Source: Bacillus sp. RAR_GA_16 (GTDB taxonomy: Bacteria > Bacillota > Bacilli > Bacillales > Guptibacillaceae). From it: a stretch of 64,000 nucleotides of DNA. Location of the stretch: NCBI RefSeq assembly GCF_020165985.1, contig NZ_JAIUKZ010000019.1:1-64000 (forward strand), in the 5' to 3' direction. Numbering within the stretch: the first letter of the stretch is position 1; each line of letters starts with the position of its first letter. The notes beneath the pieces were generated by a model. That model ran no database searches. It worked only from the letters and a program-made list of their open reading frames with translations, and had not been told where the DNA came from. Shown piece after piece: positions 8,638 through 17,604 of this stretch. The translations under genes were made by a program, and so were the position numbers.

Positions 8638-8660
8638 ATGTGAAAAGAGGTGATGCAGTT

Positions 8661-10085
8661 GTGAATAATCAAGAAGTCACGATTAGGCACAAAAGAGATA
8701 TCATTGATTATGTAAATAATAATCCCTCCAGTCGAAAAGGCTTACTAATAGTTTTAGTTGCTTTGGGGGGAGTGTTTGTTGATGCTTATGATTTTGCAAG
8801 TCTAGCAATTGGTATAGACCAAATAACAGAACAATTTGGGCTGACTCCTTTTGAAGTAGGATCTTTGACAGCAGTCATGGCAGTAGGAGCTTTGTTGGGT
8901 GCTTTTTTTGGGGGAGTTCTTACTGACAAAATAGGCAGAAATAAAATGTTTACTCTAACTCTGATCTTATTAGTAATCTCTGCATTCGGAGTGGCTCTAT
9001 CATTCAATTTAGCCAGCTTAATAATATTTCGTTTTTTACTAGGAGTCGGAGTCGGGCTTGATGTTCCTGTTGCTTTAAGCTTTATTGCTGAAGTAAGTAA
9101 TACAAAACGTAAGGGTCAAATGGTGAATCTCTGGCAGCCTATGTGGTATGCAGCTGCATCATTTACAGGATTAGTTATATTGCCTCTTTATTTCTTTGGT
9201 GCTGAAGAAAATTTATGGCGTTATGCAGTAGGATTTGGTGGAGTAGCAGCTTTGGTCATACTCCTTCTGAGATTGAAATATATGGATGAAAGTCCTATGT
9301 GGGCGGCAAACAATTTATCTCTTGAGGAAGCATCTAAAGTATTGGAAAAAACATACGACATAAAAGTAAGATTAAATAAAATAAAAACAATTGAAAATAA
9401 AGAAAAAGAAAGTAAACCATCATTATCGATGATTTTCTCAAAAAGATATCGAGTTAGGACCTTTTTAGCATCCATGATTGCTAGTACCCAAAGCATAGAA
9501 TATTTTGCTGTCGGTTTTTATATACCCACAATATCAATTTTGATATTTGGAAAGGGTATTATCTACGGGATCATTGGCACCTTACTATTTAACTTCTTTG
9601 GTATAGTCGGAGGTCTCACTCAATCTTTTGCAACATCGAAGTTGGGTATCCGAAAGCTGGCTATTATAGGATATACCATTGTATGTATATGTTTACTTAC
9701 CTTAGGTTTAATGGGGGATAATCTTCCTCTGATTTTAACCACATTACTTGTCGGTGGATTTATATTTGGACACTCTTTTGGGCCAGGGTCACAAGGGATG
9801 TCATTTGCCACCCTTTCTTATCCTACTTCACTTAGAGGAATTGGTTCTGGCTGGGGACAAACTATGGTAAGGGTAGGGAGTATCATCGGTTTTTTATTTT
9901 TCCCAATTGTACTAAGCCTGTTGGGACTTCATAAAACTTTATTAGTCTTGACGATCGTACCTCTATTAGGACTAATCTGCACATTGGCAATTCAATGGGA
10001 TCCTACGATGATAGATATTGAGAATGAAGATGAAGAAGAAAATGAAAGCGCTGTCTTGCAGCGAAGGAATACTCAAAATTTATAG
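8661..10085 (+). CDS. Major facilitator superfamily transporter, organic-acid type (474 aa)
   Basis: Twelve-segment MFS permease. The loop 2-3 signature appears as GVLTDKIGRNKMF, and the first helix carries DAYDFASLAIG, typical of the aromatic-acid/sugar-acid branches. The GTG at 8661, eight bases after AGAGGTG, is preferred. The stop TAG is part of the next gene's ribosome site (TAGGAG), so the genes are coupled. The probable substrate is the one oxidised by the two flanking dehydrogenases: a small hydroxy acid or sulfonate such as 2,3-dihydroxypropane-1-sulfonate or 4-hydroxybutyrate. The long charged loop after helix 6 (about residues 215-255) is typical of the family. Confidence 0.85.
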   Translation: MNNQEVTIRHKRDIIDYVNNNPSSRKGLLIVLVALGGVFVDAYDFASLAIGIDQITEQFGLTPFEVGSLTAVMAVGALLGAFFGGVLTDKIGRNKMFTLTLILLVISAFGVALSFNLASLIIFRFLLGVGVGLDVPVALSFIAEVSNTKRKGQMVNLWQPMWYAAASFTGLVILPLYFFGAEENLWRYAVGFGGVAALVILLLRLKYMDESPMWAANNLSLEEASKVLEKTYDIKVRLNKIKTIENKEKESKPSLSMIFSKRYRVRTFLASMIASTQSIEYFAVGFYIPTISILIFGKGIIYGIIGTLLFNFFGIVGGLTQSFATSKLGIRKLAIIGYTIVCICLLTLGLMGDNLPLILTTLLVGGFIFGHSFGPGSQGMSFATLSYPTSLRGIGSGWGQTMVRVGSIIGFLFFPIVLSLLGLHKTLLVLTIVPLLGLICTLAIQWDPTMIDIENEDEEENESAVLQRRNTQNL

Positions 10086-10095
10086 GAGTGATAAT

Positions 10096-10980
10096 ATGCT
10101 TATTGGATTTATTGGTCTCGGTAAAATGGGGGGAGCTTTAGCAAGAAACTTAGTCAGAAAACAGTATAACGTAAAGGCTTTTGATTTGAGTCCTGAAGCT
10201 ATGGAGCGAGTAACAGAATTTGGAGGAAGCGAATGTAGTTCTGCAGCTGAAGCTGCTAGAGACGTTGACGTTTTATTTATAAGTCTTCCTTTACCTGAAC
10301 ACCTTTTAAAACTCTTTGTCGGTGATGATTCGATTTTAGAGGTTATGAGAGAAGGATCTACCATTATAGATGTTGGTTCGAACGACCCTCAGACGGTTAA
10401 AAGCGTAGAAAAAGAAATTGAAAATCATAATATGAACTTTCTTGCTTGTCCGTTAGGTAAAGGCCCTGCACAGGCAGAGGAAGGCACTCAACCGATATTT
10501 GCAGGTGGGAACAAAAAGGTTTTCGAAAGTAATGAAGCATTACTAAATGATATTGGGAACCCAGTGACTTATCTGGGGAGTGTTGAACAATCAACTTCAT
10601 TTAAATTAATCAGTAATATGATTGGAATGACAAATTTATTAGTAATGAGTGAGGGTATAAACTTAGGAATAAATGCTGGAATTGAACCCAAACAGTTAAT
10701 TGAGCTATTAATTAATGATACTGGTGCCGATTCTTATCAACTGAAATTAAGAGCACCTTGGATATTAGAAGAAGATTTTGAACCGAGATTTGCGACAAAA
10801 CTAGCTCTAAAAGATCTTAGATTAGGTCTAAAAACTGCTGAATATTTTGGACAGAGTGCTGCAACCACTGAGTTATCTACTAAACTGTATGAAAAAGCGA
10901 TCGAAGAAGGATACGAAGATGAAGATTGCAATGCGGTCTTTAAAATCTTCCAAAATAAAGAAATGGTCTCTAGTAAATAA
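10096..10980 (+). CDS. Beta-hydroxyacid dehydrogenase (3-hydroxyisobutyrate dehydrogenase / sulfolactaldehyde reductase family, 294 aa)
   Basis: N-terminal Rossmann fold with GFIGLGKMGGALARNL and all-alpha C-terminal domain with the catalytic lysine K170 in FKLISNMIG. Length fits the family (about 290-300 aa). The ATG at 10096 follows TAGGAGTG. The substrate loop usually reading DAPVSGG is ACPLGKGPAQAEEG here, so the substrate is probably not 3-hydroxyisobutyrate. Members include 4-hydroxybutyrate dehydrogenases and YihU, the sulfolactaldehyde reductase. Run in the oxidative direction with the operon's aldehyde dehydrogenase it would convert DHPS to sulfolactaldehyde to sulfolactate, or 4-hydroxybutyrate to succinate. 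Confidence 0.85.
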   Translation: MLIGFIGLGKMGGALARNLVRKQYNVKAFDLSPEAMERVTEFGGSECSSAAEAARDVDVLFISLPLPEHLLKLFVGDDSILEVMREGSTIIDVGSNDPQTVKSVEKEIENHNMNFLACPLGKGPAQAEEGTQPIFAGGNKKVFESNEALLNDIGNPVTYLGSVEQSTSFKLISNMIGMTNLLVMSEGINLGINAGIEPKQLIELLINDTGADSYQLKLRAPWILEEDFEPRFATKLALKDLRLGLKTAEYFGQSAATTELSTKLYEKAIEEGYEDEDCNAVFKIFQNKEMVSSK

Positions 10981-10988
10981 ATTTTCAA

Positions 10989-11020
10989 TAGGGATGTCCT
11001 AGGGGGCATCCCTATTTGTT
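10989..11020 (+). terminator. Terminator after the beta-hydroxyacid dehydrogenase
   Basis: TAGGGATG, ten-base loop, CATCCCTA, then TTTGTTTT, nine bases after the stop codon. Confidence 0.75.
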
Positions 11021-11113
11021 TTAAATTTATGTGCGCCTGAATATCAAGACAGAGTTTAAAGTTATCAATTATAGATTAAAGAAGGGTTTATTATTCTGGT
11101 TTACGTGCCCCCA

Positions 11114-11166
11114 TAAAGACAACTAGCAAAAGCCCATATAGTAGGTGCTTTTGCTAGTTGTCTTTA
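11114..11166. terminator. Perfect 20-bp inverted repeat between convergent genes
   Basis: TAAAGACAACTAGCAAAAGC (11114-11133) is exactly repeated in inverse at 11147-11166 around a 13-base loop. It lies 84 bases past the LysR stop and about 95 past the previous terminator, between convergent operons. T-runs are short, so it may act as a bidirectional terminator or be a remnant repeat. Confidence 0.6.
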
Positions 11167-11249
11167 TTAAAATTAAGCTTTATATGTTTGTAGTAATTAT
11201 TGCTTTATTGTGAGTATGAGATTGTACTTAAATCGTTGAAGAATATCTG

Positions 11250-12182
11250 TCATCTCTGTATTACTTCATTAAGATGTAGATTCCTATTCTTGTAAAAATC
11301 CAAAACGAATGAATGAAAGACTTCTCCTGTAAGAGAAAGGTTATAATCCTTATATATGGTGAACAAAGATCGGGATAAGTTGATGTTTTGAATCATTAAT
11401 GGTTTAAGTGTCTTTAAACGCAACTCTTTTTGAACAGCAGCTCTCGAAATGATGGAGATTCCCATGCCAGTTTCTACAGCCGACTTAATGGATTCTGTGT
11501 TCTCTAGTTCCATAACCACATTCAATTTTGATGGGTTTAGATGGTTCTGACGAAGCTTTTCTTCAATAACCTGCCTTGTTCCAGAACCCTGTTCACGTAA
11601 GATGAAGGGTAAAGATAAAAGTTGTTCTGGAGTAATATAACCGTTCTCGTCTGTGATATTAGAGTTTTCATAAGAAGAAATAATTACTAATTCATCCTCT
11701 AAAAATGCCTCCTGTACGAATTCTGGGTATGAAATCATTGATTCAATAAAACCAATATGAATTTTTTCATCACTTAGTTCTTCAATAATTTGTTGGGAAT
11801 TGTAAATCTTTAAGACGAGATTGATGTTTGGATGTTGTTTTTGGAAACTTGCAAAAAGATAAGGTAAAATATGTTCTCCAATGGTTAAACTTGCGCCGAT
11901 TATTAAATTGCCACTTGTAGATTCGGATAGTATTTGAATGGCCTTTTTTGTATCATTTACTTGTTTTAAGATCTTTTCTGCAGATTTTAGGAGCAAATCC
12001 CCTGCAGGCGTCAAATAAACTTTCTGAGTTGTTCTTTTGAACAAAGGTGCCCCTAGATATTCTTCCAGTTGTCGGATCTGTAAACTTACACTAGGTTGAG
12101 ACACATGTAAGGCTTTAGCAGTTTCTGAGAAATTTTTTTTGAGTGCAGCTGTATGAAAGGTTTTTAAATGCTCTAAATTCAA
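11250..12182 (-). CDS. LysR-family regulator, CysL/YeiE-like (310 aa)
   Basis: The TTG start (complement of 12180-12182) is seven bases after GGAGG and gives the usual N-terminus NLEHLKTFHTAALKKNFSETA. The winged helix-turn-helix spans about 1-65 (ALHVSQPSVSLQIRQLEEYL). The effector domain begins GNLIIGASLTIGEHILPYL and contains REQGSGTRQVIEEKL, features shared with Bacillus CysL (sulfite reductase activator) and YeiE. It lies directly downstream of a YeiH-family exporter gene on the same strand, a frequent pairing, and probably controls that exporter in response to a sulfur compound. Confidence 0.85.
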   Translation of the reverse strand: MNLEHLKTFHTAALKKNFSETAKALHVSQPSVSLQIRQLEEYLGAPLFKRTTQKVYLTPAGDLLLKSAEKILKQVNDTKKAIQILSESTSGNLIIGASLTIGEHILPYLFASFQKQHPNINLVLKIYNSQQIIEELSDEKIHIGFIESMISYPEFVQEAFLEDELVIISSYENSNITDENGYITPEQLLSLPFILREQGSGTRQVIEEKLRQNHLNPSKLNVVMELENTESIKSAVETGMGISIISRAAVQKELRLKTLKPLMIQNINLSRSLFTIYKDYNLSLTGEVFHSFVLDFYKNRNLHLNEVIQR

Positions 12183-12259
12183 GATGACGCCTCCACAATG
12201 TTGAATTTTATTCCTATATAACAATTCAATAAGAATTCAATAAAAACCTTTCAAAACAA

Positions 12260-13318
12260 CTATAATGTTAAATAAGTTATCCCCGTTAGCAACAAAGATG
12301 TGATGAGCATTGCTACTAATGGTCGGGAAGCTTTAGTCCGTATTGCTTGAAAACTGACGTTTAAACCAAGTCCTACCATAGCCATTGTTAAAATGAAGGT
12401 CGATAGGTTAGCGATCCCATCCATGATTCGGTCAGGGATATAAATGTAATCTCCAATTACGTAGCTTCCAATAAGACTCATGATTATGAATCCGATCAAA
12501 AACCATGGAAAGCCAACTTTTGTTTTCCCAGCATCGGCTGTATTTCGCTTATTCATCCAATAGACGAGAATAAAACAAACAGGAATCAGTAATAATACTC
12601 GCCCCAATTTAGCTAACAACGCGATTGCTAAAGCGTCTTCCCCTCCAGGAGCAGCAGCCAATGCTACATGGGCAATTTCATGTAAGCTGACTCCGGACCA
12701 AATCCCATAGGCTGCACCTGATATTGGCAAAACGGGCCTGAGCACCGTATAGAGGAGTGCAAATACGGTTCCTGCTAACGCGATGATACCTACCCCGATA
12801 GCAGTATCTTCCTCCTTCGACTTTACGATTGGTGAGACAGCTGCAATTGCGGCAGCCCCACAAATCGCAGTTCCAACTGCAAGCAGTAGAGAGAGATTAA
12901 AATCTGCTTTTAACCATTTTGCTAGCATCATCATAATGACCATAACAAATACGATAGTTCCGATATCACGGATGAGTAGTGGCAATCCCTGATTAAAAAT
13001 AACCCCGATATTTAATTTTAAACCATAGAGTATGATGGCAAACCGAAGTAGTTTTTTAGATGAGAATTCAATTCCTGGACGGATCTTTTCTGGATATTCC
13101 CATATTTGCCGACAAACAATGGCTATAATGATTGCACTGGCAAGTGGTCCTACACGATTGAACCCCCAAATCTGCGCTAATCCAACGCCCAATAAAGCAA
13201 TGAAAAATGTGAAAGCAATTCCACCTATCCAAGGTAAGGCATTTGATTTACTGTGTGGTTGTTTGTCGGGTTCTGAATGGTTAGAATCATCGATTTTACG
13301 GTTGAGTGCTTGCGCCAT
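12260..13318 (-). CDS. YeiH-family (UPF0324) putative sulfate/sulfite exporter (352 aa)
   Basis: About ten hydrophobic segments; GAAAIAAVSPIVKSKEEDTA and SGVSLHEIAHVALAA are signature blocks of the YeiH/UPF0324 family. The ATG at complement 13316-13318 is chosen because GGAGAGGAG lies nine bases before it; a longer reading adds residues that cover this ribosome site. The family is annotated as a putative sulfate exporter on genomic-context grounds, with no firmly proven substrate. Here, near sulfolactate lyase genes and with a CysL-like regulator, removal of sulfite or sulfate is the natural reading. Confidence 0.82.
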   Translation of the reverse strand: MAQALNRKIDDSNHSEPDKQPHSKSNALPWIGGIAFTFFIALLGVGLAQIWGFNRVGPLASAIIIAIVCRQIWEYPEKIRPGIEFSSKKLLRFAIILYGLKLNIGVIFNQGLPLLIRDIGTIVFVMVIMMMLAKWLKADFNLSLLLAVGTAICGAAAIAAVSPIVKSKEEDTAIGVGIIALAGTVFALLYTVLRPVLPISGAAYGIWSGVSLHEIAHVALAAAPGGEDALAIALLAKLGRVLLLIPVCFILVYWMNKRNTADAGKTKVGFPWFLIGFIIMSLIGSYVIGDYIYIPDRIMDGIANLSTFILTMAMVGLGLNVSFQAIRTKASRPLVAMLITSLLLTGITYLTL

Positions 13319-13471
13319 ATACTTCTGCTCCTCTCCAGTTTTTTTTAACATAGCATAGAAAAGAGGCCATTATTTATACGGATAACTAATGAACGTCATA
13401 TGAAAAAATTATAGAATTAATAGAATGTAGAGAGTGAAAGGGTTAACCCCCTTCATCATTGTTTAAATAGT

Positions 13472-13500
13472 TTGAAAAATTAGTATTTTAGTGGTATACT
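13472..13500 (+). promoter_or_regulatory. Sigma-A promoter of the slcC-gntR-comC operon
   Basis: TTGAAA at 13472-13477, 17 bases, TATACT at 13495-13500. The shared operator begins at the next base. Confidence 0.7.
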
Positions 13501-13517
13501 GGTTGGGTCATCAAACC
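13501..13517 (+). promoter_or_regulatory. Operator site 2 of the shared regulon
   Basis: GGTTGGGTCATCAAACC lies immediately after the -10 box, where a bound repressor would block the polymerase. It matches the 17-base consensus GGTTGGGTCACCnAACC except for T at position 11. Confidence 0.75.
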
Positions 13518-13585
13518 TTTTAAATGTGAAAAAGGTGAAACATAATTCACGTTATCCTATTAAAATAATGAGGAGGAGAAGTATA

Positions 13586-14536
13586 ATGAGAGTGTTGATC
13601 ACAGAAGTAATGATGGAAGAAGGTATACAGCAATTAAAAGAACAGAATATAGATGTTCAATATGATCCGGATCTATGGAGTGATAGAGAAGCTTTAAAAA
13701 CAAAGATTAACGATGCAGATGCTGTGATTGTCCGTAATCAAACGAGAGTAGATGAAGAATTAATAAATGAAGGCGTCAATTTAAAGGCAATTGGCCGATT
13801 AGGCGTAGGTTTAGACAACATTGCTGTAGAAGAAGCTAAAAAAAGAGGAATCAAGGTAGTTGTGCCTCGTAATGCGAACGCTACATCTGTTGCCGAATAT
13901 GTATTGGCAGCGATTTTAAATGCCAATCGTCCTCTTCACCTGGCTAATGAGGATGTAAAGAACGGTAATTGGAATAGAGTAAAGTACACAGGTAACGAAA
14001 TATACAAGAAAACAATTGGACTAATTGGTTTGGGAGAAATCGCACACAGAGTGGCCAAAAGGGCTAAAGCATTCGGTATGGAAGTTATAGGATATGACCC
14101 GTTCATGTCGGGATATGACCATATAATATCAGAGACAGGAGTTCATAGGAAAACCTCTCTAGATGAAGTGTTGGCTAGTTCTGACTTTATTTCAATTCAC
14201 GTACCTCTTACTAACTCGACGAAACATTTAATTACTCATGATCAGTTTAAAAGAATGAAGTCAACAGCCTACGTCATTAACTCTTCTAGAGGAGGCATCA
14301 TTGATGAAGAAGCGCTTTACCATGCGCTAAAAAACGATGAGGTCGCAGGTGCCTATTTGGATGTGTTGGAAAAAGAGCCTGTCAGTATGAATAATAAACT
14401 AATAGATTTTGAAGGTGTCACGTTTACCCCCCATATCGCTGGACTTACAGATGAGTCCCAAATGGGTATATCAATGCTTGTCACTCAGGAAGTATCAAAA
14501 CTTTTAAAAGGGGAGTCATCCCTTTGTGTAGTTTAA
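13586..14536 (+). CDS. slcC: D-isomer 2-hydroxyacid dehydrogenase, probable (S)-sulfolactate dehydrogenase (316 aa)
   Basis: NAD-binding Rossmann domain with TIGLIGLGEIAHRVAKR and catalytic Arg (NSSRGGIIDE), Glu (DVLEKEP) and His (TPHIAGLT). ATG at 13586 after AGGAGGAGAA. It belongs to the SerA-like group that includes SlcC, which oxidises (S)-sulfolactate to sulfopyruvate. The assignment rests on context: same operon as a ComC-type dehydrogenase, with suyAB convergent next door. In the known bifurcated pathway SlcC and ComC together turn (S)- into (R)-sulfolactate, the SuyAB substrate. Phosphoglycerate or another 2-hydroxyacid is an alternative substrate. Confidence 0.75.
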   Translation: MRVLITEVMMEEGIQQLKEQNIDVQYDPDLWSDREALKTKINDADAVIVRNQTRVDEELINEGVNLKAIGRLGVGLDNIAVEEAKKRGIKVVVPRNANATSVAEYVLAAILNANRPLHLANEDVKNGNWNRVKYTGNEIYKKTIGLIGLGEIAHRVAKRAKAFGMEVIGYDPFMSGYDHIISETGVHRKTSLDEVLASSDFISIHVPLTNSTKHLITHDQFKRMKSTAYVINSSRGGIIDEEALYHALKNDEVAGAYLDVLEKEPVSMNNKLIDFEGVTFTPHIAGLTDESQMGISMLVTQEVSKLLKGESSLCVV

Positions 14537-14556
14537 ATTAAGAGGAGGTTTTAAAG

Positions 14557-15276
14557 ATGTTTAATGATTTTCAGTTTGATAGAAAGGGAATTTCAGAAAG
14601 GGCGGCAGACCACATAAAAGAAATGATTCTGGATGGTAGATATGAAGTGGATCAAAAACTTCCTGGGGAAAGGGAGATGGCACTCAACCTGAAAGTTAGT
14701 CGGAATACGGTGAGAGAAGCTTATAAAATATTAGAGGCATATGGTTATGTAAGAATCAAACATGGTAAAGGCATTTTTGTATCTACTGAAGAACACCAAA
14801 TTCAAAAAATGACATCGTTCTTCTTTGTGAGTAGTGATCGGATCAAAGACCTTTTTGCTATACGAAAAGTGCTTGAAAAGAATGCAGTGGCTTGGGCCAT
14901 CGAGAATGCATCCGATGAGCAAATAGAGAAATTATCACAGATTGTTGAAGAGGCCAAAGAAGTAGCTAGTAAAGGGGAAGATTACGTAAATCTTGCTCGA
15001 TTAGATCATCAATTTCACTTAGCTCTAGCCAATATTTCTCAAAATACGGTTTTGATTCGTATTATGCATAACCTCATCGATCTATTAGAAGAATCGCGGA
15101 TGCAGGTAATCCAAATACCAGGAAGACCTGTTAAATCTGTTGATGAGCACGCTGAAATCGTTGAGGCATTGAAATCAAAACAAGTATTATTGGCGCAACA
15201 AAATATGGATAAACATCTAGACAGTGTAGAAGCATCGATCATGAAGAATATGAATGTAGAGGATAAGGCTGAATGA
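14557..15276 (+). CDS. GntR/FadR-family (FCD) regulator, probable controller of the sulfonate regulon (239 aa)
   Basis: N-terminal winged helix (about 8-78) with ISERAADHIKEMILDGRYE, LPGEREMALNLKVSRNTVREA and YVRIKHGKGIFV; C-terminal FCD all-helical effector domain (about 95-230) with LDHQFHLALANISQN and the late DEHAEIVEALKSK histidine of the metal/ligand pocket. It sits between the two sulfolactate dehydrogenase genes, and its stop overlaps the next ATG by four bases. FadR-type GntR proteins bind short near-palindromes; GGTTGGGTCACCnAACC, found at five promoters around here including its own, is the obvious candidate. Likely a repressor released by sulfolactate or a related ligand. Confidence 0.88.
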   Translation: MFNDFQFDRKGISERAADHIKEMILDGRYEVDQKLPGEREMALNLKVSRNTVREAYKILEAYGYVRIKHGKGIFVSTEEHQIQKMTSFFFVSSDRIKDLFAIRKVLEKNAVAWAIENASDEQIEKLSQIVEEAKEVASKGEDYVNLARLDHQFHLALANISQNTVLIRIMHNLIDLLEESRMQVIQIPGRPVKSVDEHAEIVEALKSKQVLLAQQNMDKHLDSVEASIMKNMNVEDKAE

Positions 15277-16337
15277 ATACATTCAAAGTAGAAGAATTAA
15301 AGTCGTTCTCTACTCAAGTCTTGATGGCATTAGGGGTAAAATCTGTGGATGCCCAGATTGTTGCGGATGCTCTACTGAAGGCGAATTTAGAAGGGGTAGA
15401 CAGTCATGGACTCAGCCGGTTGGTTGTCTATTCCAAGCGTCTTAAAGACAAACGTATCAACCCTGCTCCTGACATTAAATTCGAAAAGAATGGGGATTCA
15501 GTTCTAACAGTAGATGGAGATAACGGGTTAGGACATGTGGTTAGTAGTCACGCTATAGAAAAAGGAATGGAAATGGCGAAGGAAAGTGGAATATCAGGAG
15601 TAAGCATAAAAAACAGCAACCATTTTGGTACAGCATCCTATTACTGTCAGATGGCTTGTGATAATAAACTTGCAGCCATCGCGTTTACGAATTCCCCACC
15701 AGGAATTGCTCCTTGGGGAGGTAGGTCACCGTTTTTTGGAACGAATCCCATCGCATTTGGTTTTCCGAATGGCAGCAAACCTCCAGTCATCATTGACCTT
15801 TCTACAAGTGTAGTGGCGAGAGGTAAAATAATACTGGCAGAAAAACAAGGGCAATCTATTCCAGACGGCTGGGCACTTGATGAAGAAGGACAGGCAACGA
15901 ATGATCCTAGTGAGGCATTGAAAGGTTCAGTAATGCCTTTGGGGGGACCAAAAGGCTATGCATTGTCTTTAGCTGTAGAAATCTTGGCGGGGGTCCTTTC
16001 TGGGGCAGCTTTTGGTCCTAATGTAAATAGTATCTACCAAGAGGAATCGGAAGATCCAGCTAACGTTGGCCACTTTTTTATTCTTTTAGATATTGAGAAA
16101 TTCATGCCCTATGAAACGTTTCAGTCCTCGATGGATCGACTGTTACATGAAATGAAGGAAACACCAAAAGCTCCCGGATACGAAGAGATACGTTACCCAG
16201 GAGAAAGACGTACAAAAGAGTTGGAAAGAAGATTACAGGAAGGAATTACGTTATCAAAAAGTGTTCGAGATGAGCTAATGGATTTAGGCAACATAGTGGA
16301 TATCCGATTCCCTCAAGCAATACCTTCTTATCAATAA
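15273..16337 (+). CDS. comC: Malate/L-lactate dehydrogenase family oxidoreductase, probable (R)-sulfolactate dehydrogenase (354 aa)
   Basis: Ldh_2 family (MDH/LDH unrelated to the classic Rossmann enzymes): EGVDSHGLSRL with the catalytic His near residue 45, NSNHFGTASYY, and GGPKGYALSLAVEILAG. It starts within the regulator's stop codon (ATGA overlap). ComC enzymes of this family reduce sulfopyruvate to (R)-sulfolactate with NADPH. With the SlcC-like enzyme in the same operon and SuyAB adjacent, this is the expected second dehydrogenase. Malate, ureidoglycolate or diketogulonate dehydrogenase would be the family-level alternatives. Confidence 0.78.
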   Translation: MNTFKVEELKSFSTQVLMALGVKSVDAQIVADALLKANLEGVDSHGLSRLVVYSKRLKDKRINPAPDIKFEKNGDSVLTVDGDNGLGHVVSSHAIEKGMEMAKESGISGVSIKNSNHFGTASYYCQMACDNKLAAIAFTNSPPGIAPWGGRSPFFGTNPIAFGFPNGSKPPVIIDLSTSVVARGKIILAEKQGQSIPDGWALDEEGQATNDPSEALKGSVMPLGGPKGYALSLAVEILAGVLSGAAFGPNVNSIYQEESEDPANVGHFFILLDIEKFMPYETFQSSMDRLLHEMKETPKAPGYEEIRYPGERRTKELERRLQEGITLSKSVRDELMDLGNIVDIRFPQAIPSYQ

Positions 16338-16352
16338 TTAAAAAATAACAAT

Positions 16353-16388
16353 AAAAAAGTTCAGGTGGTTCATCACCTGAACTTTTTA
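16353..16388. terminator. Bidirectional terminator between comC and suyB
   Basis: AAAAAGTTCAGGTG, loop GTTCAT, CACCTGAACTTTTT: a 14-bp stem whose arms give T-runs on both strands, between convergent operons. Confidence 0.85.
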
Positions 16389-16437
16389 TTTATTAGCTAT
16401 TCTTATCGATTTGAGGGATGGTTCTAATAGTTATAGA

Positions 16438-17604
16438 TTAAGCGCTTCGATATAGTTTGGTCATAACGAATTCGCGGTGTCCGAGGGCCTCCGCACAAGT
16501 TAATCGACCATTCGCTGTACGGTATAGACAATCCATGAGTGAATTTCCTGCGTCCATCAACGACATTTCCCTAGAGAGCAAGCCTTGCACATCTACATCG
16601 ATATGCTCACTCATAGTACCAGCTGTGATGGGATTCGCAGTAATTTTAACTACCGGCTCAATTGGATTTCCAATGATATTCCCTTGACCAGTTGGGAAGA
16701 AGTGGATAACAGCTCCTGCTGCAGCCATCAGAGTAATACACTCTGCTGCTGCAGATGATGTATCCATAAAGTACAATCCGTTTCCAGATTGTGGAGTTTC
16801 AGCAGGTTCAAGAACTCCAATAACATCCTTCGTTCCTGTTTTTGCAATATTTCCTAAAGCTTTTTCCTCGATGGTAGAGAGACCTCCAGCTATGTTCCCT
16901 TGGGTAGGTTGAGACCCTAATAGATCGACACCTTTGGAGTCAATTTCATCCACATAATCATCATAGATCGCCATGAATTTCTCTTTTAACTCAGGTGTTG
17001 CCATTCGTTGAGCTATCAGATGTTCTCCTCCAGTCAATTCAGAAGTTTCTCCAAAGAATACTGTAGCACCAGCATCGACTAAGCGATCAACAGCTTGAGA
17101 TACTGTGGGACAGGAGCCCATTCCGGTCGTAGTATCCGATTCTCCACATTTAATACTGATCGTTAGTTCACTTAGCTCAATTGGTTCACGCTGAATTTCC
17201 GAAGCCCATTGTACATACTCCTTAGCTTTCCTCGATGCTTTCTGAACCGTTTCTAAATCTCCACTACGTTCAATATAGAAGTAGGACACAGGTTTTCCGG
17301 TTTCCGCAATTCCATCAGCAATTTTTTTCGTCCAATTTTCTTCGATGCCGATCACTACAACTGCTGCAACGTTCGGATTAGCCCCAGTACCTATCAATGT
17401 TCTAAACAATAGATCCAAATCTTCTCCGTATTGAAGTCTGCCATAAGCATGAGGTAAGGCCAACGTTCCCTTAATATTATTAGCTACAGCTTCACAAGCT
17501 GCATTCGAAATATCATCAACAGGTAAAATGACCACATGGTTTCTAACGCCAACTTTTCCATTTTCTCTACGGTAACCTAATAGTTGTTGATCCAACTTTA
17601 CCAC
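16438..17604 (-). CDS. suyB: (2R)-sulfolactate sulfo-lyase, beta (large) subunit (388 aa)
   Basis: Catalytic subunit of the UxaA/altronate-dehydratase superfamily that cleaves (R)-sulfolactate to pyruvate and sulfite. Diagnostic stretches include [79 protein letters not shown] and [14 protein letters not shown], which I recognise from SuyB proteins; length (about 390 aa) also fits SuyB rather than the longer altronate dehydratases. The start is GTG at 17604, within the suyA stop (GTGGTAA); a TTG nine bases later has a slightly better ribosome site. Conserved cysteines probably bind the catalytic iron. Confidence 0.9.
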   Translation of the reverse strand: MVKLDQQLLGYRRENGKVGVRNHVVILPVDDISNAACEAVANNIKGTLALPHAYGRLQYGEDLDLLFRTLIGTGANPNVAAVVVIGIEENWTKKIADGIAETGKPVSYFYIERSGDLETVQKASRKAKEYVQWASEIQREPIELSELTISIKCGESDTTTGMGSCPTVSQAVDRLVDAGATVFFGETSELTGGEHLIAQRMATPELKEKFMAIYDDYVDEIDSKGVDLLGSQPTQGNIAGGLSTIEEKALGNIAKTGTKDVIGVLEPAETPQSGNGLYFMDTSSAAAECITLMAAAGAVIHFFPTGQGNIIGNPIEPVVKITANPITAGTMSEHIDVDVQGLLSREMSLMDAGNSLMDCLYRTANGRLTCAEALGHREFVMTKLYRSA

